Source: Pseudomonas hamedanensis (GTDB taxonomy: Bacteria; Pseudomonadota; Gammaproteobacteria; Pseudomonadales; Pseudomonadaceae). Taken from it: a DNA stretch of 64,000 nt. How positions within the stretch are numbered: the stretch's first letter is position 1; every line of letters begins with the position of its first letter. Location: contig NZ_CP077091.1 in the NCBI RefSeq assembly GCF_014268595.2, positions 2,626,501 to 2,690,500 on the forward strand. The letters run 5' to 3'. Made by a program: the position numbers and the translations under genes. This document shows positions 16,715 to 24,059 of this stretch, piece by piece. Below the pieces are notes generated by a model. That model had not been told where the DNA came from. It saw only the letters and a list, made by a program, of their open reading frames with translations, and did no database searches.

Positions 16715-17209
16715 ATGCTTGGTCGTCGACGCACATTCCATCTTTTGTTCCTCATGCTGATCCTCAACCTCGGCGGCTGTGCCTCGTGGTTCAGTGATGA
16801 CAGCGTCGAGCCCGCCGTGCATCTGGTGAACGTCGAAGTGGTGCGCGCCAAGCTGCTCGAGCAGAAATTCATCCTGCACTTTCGCCTCGATAACCCCAAC
16901 GACAGTGACCTGACGGTGCGCGGGCTGGAATACCGCATTCATCTGGCTGATATCCTGTTGGCCGAGGGCGAGCATGAACACTGGTTTACCGTCGGACCGA
17001 AGCGCAGCGCTTATTTCAAGGTGCCGATTCGCACCAACCTGTGGCCGAAAGTCAAAGACGTGGTGAAAATGCTGAAAAACCCCAATCAGCAAATTCCCTA
17101 TCGATTGCAGGGGGAGATGGAAACCGGTTTATTCATCGCCCACTACGTGCACCTTGAGCGCAATGGCGTGATAATCCCCGCCGATTTAATTCCGGAGCAA
17201 CACCGATGA
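16715..17209 (+). CDS. LEA type 2 (LEA14-like) lipoprotein
   Basis: 164 residues. The signal peptide ends in LGGC (C22), so it is a predicted lipoprotein. Residues 45-155 look like a LEA14/WHy beta-sandwich ([44 protein letters not shown]). Such domains are found in desiccation- and stress-related proteins and in envelope lipoproteins of proteobacteria; the role here is unknown. It overlaps the next gene by 4 bases (ATGA). Confidence 0.82.
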   Translation: MLGRRRTFHLLFLMLILNLGGCASWFSDDSVEPAVHLVNVEVVRAKLLEQKFILHFRLDNPNDSDLTVRGLEYRIHLADILLAEGEHEHWFTVGPKRSAYFKVPIRTNLWPKVKDVVKMLKNPNQQIPYRLQGEMETGLFIAHYVHLERNGVIIPADLIPEQHR

Positions 17210-17409
17210 CTCAACAACCTCATGTCCATGGCCCTGATTGCAACCACGATCATGACCATCATCACGACCATGACCACGGCCATGTACACGGCCCGAACTG
17301 CGGCCATGCCCACCAGGAACCGGTGCGCAACGCCCTGAAAGACGTCGGCCGCAACGACCCTTGCCCGTGCGGCAACGGCAAGAAATTCAAGAAGTGCCAC
17401 GGCGCTTGA
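17206..17409 (+). CDS. histidine-rich SEC-C motif protein
   Basis: 67 residues in two parts. Residues 5-37 are packed with His and Asp ([20 protein letters not shown]) with two cysteines, a likely metal-binding segment. Residues 47-67 are a zinc-binding SEC-C motif ([17 protein letters not shown]). The ATG overlaps the stop of the LEA lipoprotein gene. It may be a small cytosolic zinc- or nickel-binding protein; no experimental role is known to me. Confidence 0.8.
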   Translation: MTQQPHVHGPDCNHDHDHHHDHDHGHVHGPNCGHAHQEPVRNALKDVGRNDPCPCGNGKKFKKCHGA

Positions 17410-17446
17410 TGCCCTGGGCGAAGATCTCCTTCGCCTGACAGGCCGC

Positions 17447-17471
17447 CTTCGCGAGCAGGCTCGCTCCCACA
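17447..17471. repeat. single REP, GCTCGCTCCCACA type
   Basis: CTTCGCGAGCAGGCTCGCTC followed by CCACA, just after the SEC-C gene and just before the tandem REPIN array. Confidence 0.75.
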
Positions 17472-17504
17472 GCAAGGCGCGTTCCTTCAGTTGAAATGCG
17501 ATCC

Positions 17505-17763
17505 CCTGTAGGAGTGAGCCTGCTCGCGATGAGGCCGGCACATCCGATATTGATGTCGCCTGATCTACCGCTATCGCGAGCAGGCTCACTCCCACATGAC
17601 AACCGCGTTCCTTCAGTTGAAATGCGATCCCCTGTAGGAGTGAGCTTGCTCGCGATGAGGCCGGCACATCCGATATTGATGTCGCCTGATCTACCGCTAT
17701 CGCGAGCAGGCTCACTCCCACATGACAACCGCGTTCCTTCAGTTGAAATGCGATCCCCTGTAG
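17505..17763. repeat. tandem 126-bp REPIN units (left part of array)
   Basis: Unit 1 is 17505-17630, unit 2 is 17631-17756, and the first bases of unit 3 are 17757-17763. Each unit holds an inverted REP pair (CCTGTAGGAGTGAGCCTGCT ... ATCGCGAGCAGGCTCACTCC) plus a spacer. Units 1 and 2 differ by a C/T change in the first REP. Unit 3 is cut after CCTGTAG by the IS110 element and resumes at 19459. Confidence 0.9.
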
Positions 17764-18174
17764 ATACTCTGTTTACGGTCAAGCTTTTTGGAGGTGTTTA
17801 CCGCTAAAAAGCTTGGTCGTATCGAAGTCTTCGCCAGCCTGCATGCAGGCCCAGAGTCCGGTCAGATATTTGCGCATGACTGCGACGATAGCCTGCATCT
17901 TTCTCTTTCCTCGAGCCACTAACGCTTCGTAAAACGCTTTCACGTTCGGGTCGCAACGTATGGCGGTCAGCGCAGGCATGTACATTGCTGAGCGCAAATA
18001 GGCATTGCCGCCCTTACTTATCCGGCCGGGCTTATCAATGCTGGTTCCTGATTGCGTAAGCCGGACATCGAGCCCCGCGTGGCGGCTGACCTGCGCTGAC
18101 TTGAGCGTCACCGGTAAAGTAGTCAGCTCAGCCAGCGCCGCAAATACAGAAATCTCACCCATTCCCGGGGCGGC
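17763..18174. repeat. 412-bp exact tandem duplication, first copy (second at 18175-18586)
   Basis: Bases 17763-18174 are repeated directly at 18175-18586; I see no difference between the copies. The unit runs from the element's outer end (GATACTCTG) to inside the transposase gene (GGGGCGGC). The endpoints share only the trinucleotide GAT, which points to microhomology-driven duplication rather than transposition. Confidence 0.9.
17779..18162 (-). pseudogene. duplicated 3' fragment of the IS110 transposase gene
   Basis: Codes for residues 205-331 of the adjacent transposase (from MGEISVFAALAELTT to the end KHLQKA) as part of the 412-bp tandem duplication. It lacks the catalytic DEDD domain and has no promoter or ribosome site of its own; it is not a separate gene. 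Confidence 0.9.
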
Positions 18175-18190
18175 GATACTCTGTTTACGG

Positions 18191-19186
18191 TCAAGCTTTT
18201 TGGAGGTGTTTACCGCTAAAAAGCTTGGTCGTATCGAAGTCTTCGCCAGCCTGCATGCAGGCCCAGAGTCCGGTCAGATATTTGCGCATGACTGCGACGA
18301 TAGCCTGCATCTTTCTCTTTCCTCGAGCCACTAACGCTTCGTAAAACGCTTTCACGTTCGGGTCGCAACGTATGGCGGTCAGCGCAGGCATGTACATTGC
18401 TGAGCGCAAATAGGCATTGCCGCCCTTACTTATCCGGCCGGGCTTATCAATGCTGGTTCCTGATTGCGTAAGCCGGACATCGAGCCCCGCGTGGCGGCTG
18501 ACCTGCGCTGACTTGAGCGTCACCGGTAAAGTAGTCAGCTCAGCCAGCGCCGCAAATACAGAAATCTCACCCATTCCCGGGGCGGCGATCATGTGCCCGA
18601 ACTGGGCGCTCAAGGTTGGGCAGTTGTCGATCAATGCCCGACCCGCAAGTCGGAAACGCTCGATTCTTTTGTCAAAGGCCTTGATGGCTTCCTCTTCGTC
18701 TTCAATCAGCATCAGAAGAGTTGTTTGAGTGGCTTTGAGCGCATGCAGCTCGTTCTTGGCGCGGGTGCGATGACACGTCAAACGATTGATGTGTCGGCCA
18801 ATAGCGCGCAGCTCAAGCTGTATTGAAGTGGGCGGCGTCCACAACCTTGGGCTCATTCGTTCGCCGTATTCAGCTAATAACTGGGCATCGATCGCGTCCG
18901 TTTTGCTGTTTTTCAGCATCAGCTTTGCAAAGTTGTGAAAACTCTTCGGATTGATAACCGAGACTGGCAAACCCGCCGCAGCGAGCTCCATGGCCAAGTC
19001 CAGGTAGTAGATGCCGGTGGCTTCCATCACCACTGATAGAGGCTTGAGTTCAAGCAACTTGCTGACAGCGGCCTTACGACCCGCCGGCGTCTGCTCGATA
19101 TTGCACTGACCTGCAAAACGGCCGCCATTGCGCCAGCCCATCGCTGTAGTGCGAGATCCCACATCCAAACCGACGTGCATGTTCAT
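18191..19186 (-). CDS. IS110-family transposase (bridge-RNA-guided type)
   Basis: 331 residues. The N-terminal RuvC-like DEDD domain shows D8 in VGLDVGSR, E55 in VVMEATGIYY, and D97 and D100 in TDAIDAQLL. The C-terminal Transposase_20 domain has the block RISKGGNAYLRSAMY with S253 as candidate catalytic serine. Known IS110 enzymes such as IS621 use both domains and a non-coding bridge RNA to recombine the circular element with a target. The gene is intact. It starts 272 bases inside the element's end, the position of the bridge RNA in the IS110 group. Its last 127 codons are duplicated downstream. Confidence 0.93.
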   Translation of the reverse strand: MNMHVGLDVGSRTTAMGWRNGGRFAGQCNIEQTPAGRKAAVSKLLELKPLSVVMEATGIYYLDLAMELAAAGLPVSVINPKSFHNFAKLMLKNSKTDAIDAQLLAEYGERMSPRLWTPPTSIQLELRAIGRHINRLTCHRTRAKNELHALKATQTTLLMLIEDEEEAIKAFDKRIERFRLAGRALIDNCPTLSAQFGHMIAAPGMGEISVFAALAELTTLPVTLKSAQVSRHAGLDVRLTQSGTSIDKPGRISKGGNAYLRSAMYMPALTAIRCDPNVKAFYEALVARGKRKMQAIVAVMRKYLTGLWACMQAGEDFDTTKLFSGKHLQKA

Positions 19187-19244
19187 GCTTTCAACTCCAA
19201 GAGAACTGGGTTAAAAATGCTTCCTGGTTCCCCTGACCTCGAAC

Positions 19245-19440
19245 TTCATGCCACTGCAACCTTGTAATGCGAAGTCCGACTTGTCGGCTTCTCGATACTC
19301 TTCGTGGTGGGCAATGAGGCGGGGGGACCTCTCTACAGACAAGGTCAGGAGCAAGTCCTGCCTTCAGGAGTGATCGGTCTCCCCCAGAAACACATCTTCG
19401 TATGTCGCACCAGCGAGCTTAGATCTCATTTCATGCTGGT
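19245..19440 (-). ncRNA. candidate IS110 bridge RNA
   Basis: Read on the minus strand there are three structures in the order known for bridge RNAs. (1) A 5' stem-loop with ACCAGC (19435-19440) pairing GCTGGT (19409-19414). (2) A target loop: outer stem 19376-19385 with 19321-19329, apical hairpin 19341-19364, and internal-loop strands holding 19366-19373 (plus strand AGGAGTGA, as in the target) and 19333-19338 (CTACAG, complement of target CTGTAG). (3) A donor loop: outer stem near 19307-19313 with 19249-19254, apical hairpin 19271-19291, internal-loop strands holding 19294-19301 (GATACTCT, as at the element end 17763-17770) and 19261-19266 (CTTGTA, complement of the other end 19453-19458). 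Exact RNA ends are unknown. Confidence 0.85.
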
Positions 19441-19458
19441 GTGTGGGCAACATACAAG

Positions 19459-19603
19459 GAGTGAGCTTGCTCGCGATGAGGCCGGCACATCCGATATTGA
19501 TGTCGCCTGATCTACCGCTATCGCGAGCAGGCTCACTCCTACAGGGGACCGCGTTCCTTCTGACGAAACGCGCTCCAATGTGGGAGCGAGCCTGCTCGCG
19601 AAG
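19459..19603. repeat. remainder of REPIN unit 3 plus a further REP
   Basis: Continues the interrupted unit with GAGTGAGCTTGCTCGCGATG and its inverted partner ATCGCGAGCAGGCTCACTCC, then a separate REP copy GTGGGAGCGAGCCTGCTCGC near 19579. Confidence 0.88.
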
Positions 19604-19628
19604 AGGCAGGCACATTCACCAAGAACAT

Positions 19629-20201
19629 TCAACCCGCCGCCAGAATCCGTGCACAATCGACCACCGTCGCATACTCCCCATGCAGATTCCCCAACGACAT
19701 TGCGTGCACCTCTTCAGCGGTACGCGGTGTGCCGAAATAATCGGCCTTGTCGAAGGTAAAACACGCATCCTCCGCCACCCACGCGTCGAACCCCAGATTG
19801 CCCGCGGTACGCGCCGTCGATTCCACCGAATTGTTTGTGGCCACACCGACGATCACCACTTGCCCGATCCCCGCTTCGCGCAACCGCCCTTCCAGACGCG
19901 TCGCACAAAATGCATCTGGCACGGCTTTCTGGATCAGCCATTCGCCGTCCTGCGGCATAAACCGCGGCTGAAAGTCCACCCCGGACTGCTCTGGCCAAAA
20001 CACTGAATCCGCCGAGCGCGATAAATGCTGCACATGAATCACCGGTCGCCCGGTCCGGCGCCACAGCGCCAACAGTTCCAGCATGTTTTCTTCAGCGTGA
20101 GGGTTATTCCGACGGCCCAGGCGCGGATGCAGAATGCCCTTCTGCTGGTCGATGATGATCAGTGCGGCGCTGGCCTGCAGTTCCATGGCGATTTTTCTCA
20201 T
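19629..20201 (-). CDS. isochorismatase-like (cysteine hydrolase superfamily) protein
   Basis: 190 residues with the isochorismatase-type alpha/beta fold. The catalytic Asp is D18 in ALIIIDQQKG, and the Lys lies in WLIQKAVPDAF. The position normally holding the nucleophile Cys reads VGVATNNSVESTAR, that is, Ser instead of Cys, as in isochorismatase/PhzD-like members that hydrolyse a vinyl ether without a thiol. So it is probably not an amidase; the substrate is unknown. An alternative start MELQASAAL lies five codons downstream. It stands alone and is divergent from quiP. Confidence 0.82.
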   Translation of the reverse strand: MRKIAMELQASAALIIIDQQKGILHPRLGRRNNPHAEENMLELLALWRRTGRPVIHVQHLSRSADSVFWPEQSGVDFQPRFMPQDGEWLIQKAVPDAFCATRLEGRLREAGIGQVVIVGVATNNSVESTARTAGNLGFDAWVAEDACFTFDKADYFGTPRTAEEVHAMSLGNLHGEYATVVDCARILAAG

Positions 20202-20385
20202 GCAAGGTCTTGGGGTTTTCCGTAGTTCAACATCTCAGCTTTCCCACAGGCAACTGCAAAGCCTCTGACCGATCAGCCGACAACTGCACAAATAACCGCT
20301 CGCCCCGCTTGCGCAGCCCTCGCCCGCTCACTAACGTAGCGGCTTTATTGCGCCCCCAGCCTTATACCCCCGCAGGAGCTTCGCC

Positions 20386-22836
20386 ATGGCCTCGCCAGCC
20401 CTCACACATTTTCTTCCCCGGTTCGGCGTTGCCGCAGCAGTGGCCGGTGTTTTGGGCCTGTCCGGGTGCCAGACCTGGAATGCTCAGGACAGCCTGCCAC
20501 CGACCGCCGGCGTGCAGCCGCTCAAGGGTCTGGCGCAGAACGTGTCGGTGCGACGCAATGCCATGGGCATGCCGTTGATCGAAAGCAACAGTTTCCATGA
20601 CGCGCTGTTCAGTCTCGGCTACGTCCACGCCAGCGACCGCATCAACCAGATGGTCACCCTGCGGCTGTTGGCGCAGGGCCGGCTGGCGGAGATGTCCGGC
20701 GCCTCGATGCTCGATGCCGACCGTTACATGCGCGCCGTCAACCTGAAGAAAAGCGCCGGCGAGCTGTACAAGGCGTCGTCGCCACGGCTCAAGCGCTTCT
20801 TCGAAGTCTATGCGCGGGGCGTCAATGCCTATCTGTTCCGCTACGCCGACAAGCTGCCGGGCGACCTCGCCGCCAGCGGCTACAAGCCGGAATACTGGAA
20901 GCCGGAAGATTCGGCGCTGATTTTCGCCCTGCTGAACTTCAGCCAGTCGGCCAACCTGCCCGAGGAAATTGCCTCGCTGGTGCTGACGCAAACCGTGACC
21001 AGCGACAAACTCGCCTGGCTGTCGCCGTCCGCACCGGACGAAAATCTGCCACTGGCCGAGGCCGACAAACTGCAAGGCGTCAAGCTCAACGGGCAAATCC
21101 CCGGTTTGAGCGAACTGAGCAACGCCAGCCAACAACTGTCGGCGCTGAACCTGCTCGGCACGCCGACTGCGAACAACTGGGCGATCGCCCCGCAACGCAG
21201 CCGCAGCGGCAAGAGCCTGCTGGCCAGCGACGCCCATGGGCCGCTGGCCGCGCCGTCGCTGTGGAGCTTCGTGCAGATCCGCGCACCGAAATATCAGGCG
21301 GCGGGCGTGACGATTGCCGGTTTGCCAATGGTCCTCGGCGGCTTCAACGGTAAAGTCGCCTGGAGCATGAGCAGCGTACTCGGTGATAACCAGGACCTGT
21401 TTCTGGAAAAAATCCGTCGTCAGGGCAGCAGCCTGACCTACGAGGTCAACGGCAAATGGCAGCCGCTGGGCGTGCGCAACGAAACCTATTTCGTCAAAGG
21501 CCAGCGGCCGATTCGCGAAGCGGTGTACGAAACTCGCCATGGCGCGCTGCTCAACAGTGCGCAGGCAGCGGCGCAAGGCAGCGGTTTCGGCCTGGCCTTG
21601 CAGATGCCGAGTTTCACCGATGACAAAACCCTCGACGCGTTCTTCGACCTGACACGCGCGCAAAACGTCGAGCGTGCTTCCGACGCGAGCCGCGAGATCC
21701 GCGCCATCACGCTGAACCTGGTGTTCGCCGATGCGAGCAATATCGGCTGGCAAGTCACCGGACGTTTCCCCAACCGCCGCGAAGGCGAAGGCCTGCTGCC
21801 CTCGCCGGGCTGGGACGGTCGTTACGACTGGGACGGTTACGCCGACCCGATGCTGCACCCCTACGATCAGGACCCGGCCCAAGGCTGGCTCGGCACGGCC
21901 AACCAGCGCGTCATCCCGGACGGTTACGGCATGCAGCTGTCGAAATCCTGGGCGGCACCGGAGCGTGGCGAACGCCTGGCCGAACTGGCCGGCAGCGGCA
22001 AGCATGACAGCCGCAGCGTCATCGCGATGCAGTACGACCAAACCACTACTTTCGCCGCCAAGCTGAAAAAAGTCTTCGAAGCTCCAGGCATGAAGCAGCC
22101 GCTGAAACAGGCCATTGATGGCCTGCCAGAAGCCGAGCGCAGCAAGGCCCGCGAAGCCTTCACGCGCTTGATGGCGTTCGATGGCAAGCTCAGCCCGACC
22201 TCGGCGGATGCGGCGCTTTATGAATTGTTTCTGCAGGAAAGCATGAAGCAGATCTTCCTCGACGAACTGGGGCCTGAGTCCAGCCCGGCGTGGAAAGCCT
22301 TTATCGCCAGCGGCGATCTGTCTTATGCGGCGCAGGCCGATCATCTGCTTGGCCGCGAGGACAGTCCGTTCTGGGACGACGTTCGCACGCCGCAGAAGGA
22401 AGACAAAAGCGTGATTCTGGCCCGCAGCCTGGCGGCGGCGATCACCGCAGGTGACAGTCAATTGGGCGGCGATCACCGTGCCTGGCAGTGGGGCAAATTG
22501 CACAGCTACGCCTGGAAAAACAGCAACGGCCAGACCGTGCGCGGGCCGCTGGCAGCGGGTGGCGATCACACCACGCTGAACGCCTCGGCGTTTGCCTGGG
22601 GTCAGGATTTCGCCACAACGCGGGCGCCGTCGATGCGTTTTATCGTCGACTTCGGCCAGAGCGAACCGCTGATGGCGCAGAACGGTACGGGGCAATCGGG
22701 CAATCCGCTGAGTCCGAACTACCTGAATGGTATCGATGCGTGGCTGAAGGGGCAGTACATCGGTCTGCCGATGCAGCCGCAGAACTTTGATCGGGTGTAT
22801 GGCAAGAGTCGTTTGACCCTGACTCCCGGTAAATAG
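20386..22836 (+). CDS. quiP: penicillin acylase family protein, QuiP homologue with altered nucleophile
   Basis: 816 residues. Strong resemblance over the whole length to the acyl-homoserine lactone acylase QuiP of P. aeruginosa, which degrades long-chain AHL signals in the periplasm. AGGAG precedes the start. The N-terminus has a hydrophobic export signal ending GLSGC (C28), a possible lipobox. In Ntn hydrolases of this family the precursor cleaves itself just before a Ser that is followed by Asn and becomes the nucleophile. Here the site reads [14 protein letters not shown], with Ala262 (codon GCG at 21169-21171). Other family blocks remain ([32 protein letters not shown]). A loop before AGGDHTT is about 20 residues shorter than I recall in QuiP. 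Activity and maturation are therefore in doubt. Confidence 0.85.
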   Translation: MASPALTHFLPRFGVAAAVAGVLGLSGCQTWNAQDSLPPTAGVQPLKGLAQNVSVRRNAMGMPLIESNSFHDALFSLGYVHASDRINQMVTLRLLAQGRLAEMSGASMLDADRYMRAVNLKKSAGELYKASSPRLKRFFEVYARGVNAYLFRYADKLPGDLAASGYKPEYWKPEDSALIFALLNFSQSANLPEEIASLVLTQTVTSDKLAWLSPSAPDENLPLAEADKLQGVKLNGQIPGLSELSNASQQLSALNLLGTPTANNWAIAPQRSRSGKSLLASDAHGPLAAPSLWSFVQIRAPKYQAAGVTIAGLPMVLGGFNGKVAWSMSSVLGDNQDLFLEKIRRQGSSLTYEVNGKWQPLGVRNETYFVKGQRPIREAVYETRHGALLNSAQAAAQGSGFGLALQMPSFTDDKTLDAFFDLTRAQNVERASDASREIRAITLNLVFADASNIGWQVTGRFPNRREGEGLLPSPGWDGRYDWDGYADPMLHPYDQDPAQGWLGTANQRVIPDGYGMQLSKSWAAPERGERLAELAGSGKHDSRSVIAMQYDQTTTFAAKLKKVFEAPGMKQPLKQAIDGLPEAERSKAREAFTRLMAFDGKLSPTSADAALYELFLQESMKQIFLDELGPESSPAWKAFIASGDLSYAAQADHLLGREDSPFWDDVRTPQKEDKSVILARSLAAAITAGDSQLGGDHRAWQWGKLHSYAWKNSNGQTVRGPLAAGGDHTTLNASAFAWGQDFATTRAPSMRFIVDFGQSEPLMAQNGTGQSGNPLSPNYLNGIDAWLKGQYIGLPMQPQNFDRVYGKSRLTLTPGK

Positions 22837-22846
22837 ATCAACAGCT

Positions 22847-22942
22847 CCCCTGTAGGAGTGAGCCTGCTCGCGATAGCGATCCGACCGCCAAATTGAAGCG
22901 TCAGACACAGCGCCATCGCGAGCAGGCTCACTCCTACAGGGG
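22847..22942. repeat. REPIN, GGAGTGAGC type
   Basis: CCTGTAGGAGTGAGCCTGCT and inverted ATCGCGAGCAGGCTCACTCC about 45 bases apart, between quiP and the exonuclease gene. Confidence 0.88.
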
Positions 22943-23024
22943 CTTGAGTCGTCCCGGAAAACCAATCGAACTTCCCGCCTCACCCCAGCCTCATATTTAA
23001 CAAGCCCCCCATTGCGGTCACGAC

Positions 23025-24059
23025 ATGGATCTTGTTATTGCCCGACCCGAAGGTCTGTACTGCCCCGCCGGGGATTTCTATATCGATCCGTGGCGGCCGG
23101 TCGAACGTTCGGTGATCACCCATGCCCACGGCGATCACGCGCGCAGCGGCAATCAGCATTACCTCGCCAGCAGCGCCAGCGAAGGCATTCTGCGCGCACG
23201 GCTGGGCCAGGACATCAATCTGCAAACCCTTGATTACGGTCAGCGCCTGAGCCATCAAGGTGTCACCCTGAGTTTTCATCCGGCCGGCCATGTGCTCGGT
23301 TCGGCGCAGGTGCGCCTGGAATATGGTGGCGAAGTCTGGGTCGCGTCGGGGGATTACAAGGTCGAGCCGGACGGCACCTGCGCGCCATTCGAACCGGTGC
23401 GCTGCCACACCTTCATCACCGAATCGACCTTCGGCCTGCCGATCTACCGCTGGCAACCGCAGGCGCAGATTTTCGACGAAATCAATCAGTGGTGGGCCGC
23501 CAATATCGCCGCCGGCAAGGCCAGCGTGTTGTTCTGCTACTCGTTCGGCAAGGCCCAGCGGATTCTCCACGGCATCGACGAAAGCCTCGGGCCGATCCTT
23601 AGCCACGGTGCGGTGGAACCGCTCAACCGGGTTTATCGCGAAGCCGGCGTGTATCTGCCGCAAACCCTTTACGCCGGCGATGTGAAAAAAACCGACCCGA
23701 TGATGCGTCAGGCCCTGGTTATTGCCCCGCCCTCGGCGGGCGGCAGTAGCTGGATGCGCCGTTTCGGCGATTTCAGCGATGCCTTCGCCAGCGGCTGGAT
23801 GCGCCTGCGCGGTACTCGTCGGCGGCGTGGTGTGGATCGCGGCTTTGTCTTATCTGATCACGCCGACTGGCCCGGCCTGCTCTGGGCGATCAACCAGACC
23901 GGCGCAGAACGGGTGATGGTCACGCACGGTTCGATCGGCGTGCTCGTGCGTCACCTGCGCGAACAGGGTCTGGACGCACAAGGCTTCAACACCGAATACG
24001 GCGATGACGAAGAGGACAACATCGCCGTCGAGCCCACCGTTACCGAGACGTCCGCATGA
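23025..24059 (+). CDS. ligase-associated DNA exonuclease (MBL fold)
   Basis: 344 residues of the metallo-beta-lactamase/beta-CASP nuclease group found next to ATP-dependent DNA ligases. The metal-binding motif is THAHGDHAR (about residue 28-36), followed by PAGHVLGSAQ, SGDYK and SDHADWPGL near the end. Known relatives from P. putida are DNA exonucleases of the Lhr-Core/PdeM/ligase/Exo repair cluster. Its stop overlaps the ligase start (ATGA), so the two are coupled. Confidence 0.9.
   Translation: MDLVIARPEGLYCPAGDFYIDPWRPVERSVITHAHGDHARSGNQHYLASSASEGILRARLGQDINLQTLDYGQRLSHQGVTLSFHPAGHVLGSAQVRLEYGGEVWVASGDYKVEPDGTCAPFEPVRCHTFITESTFGLPIYRWQPQAQIFDEINQWWAANIAAGKASVLFCYSFGKAQRILHGIDESLGPILSHGAVEPLNRVYREAGVYLPQTLYAGDVKKTDPMMRQALVIAPPSAGGSSWMRRFGDFSDAFASGWMRLRGTRRRRGVDRGFVLSDHADWPGLLWAINQTGAERVMVTHGSIGVLVRHLREQGLDAQGFNTEYGDDEEDNIAVEPTVTETSA

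Larger units (their letters stand above)
17764..19458 (-). mobile_element. IS110-family insertion sequence inside a REPIN
   Basis: The left boundary is 17763/17764: REP sequence CCTGTAG then ATACTCTG. The right boundary is 19458: ACATACAAG then GAGTGAGCTTGCTC, which continues the REP. Both junctions carry the dinucleotide AG (CT on the other strand), the core expected for IS110 elements, and there are no terminal inverted repeats. Without the internal 412-bp duplication the element would be about 1,283 bp, normal for this family. It carries one intact transposase gene, a duplicated 3' fragment of that gene, and a structured non-coding end of about 270 bases upstream of the transposase. Confidence 0.92.

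Noticed and set aside
17505..17763. CRISPR-like array
   Set aside because: The repeat is a 126-bp REPIN unit with inverted arms, not short repeats with unique spacers, and no cas genes are present.
17779..18162. Separate small transposase gene
   Set aside because: It is the duplicated 3' part of the IS110 transposase, without the catalytic domain or start signals.
20386..22836. quiP as a pseudogene by frameshift
   Set aside because: The frame is open over 816 codons with all other family blocks; only the nucleophile codon and one loop differ.
20362..22983. Open frame of 873 codons antisense to quiP
   Set aside because: Composition is typical of a shadow in GC-rich DNA, no domain is recognisable and quiP on the other strand is clear. 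The same applies to the long frames at 6991-8979, 23951-25840 and 38375-40303.
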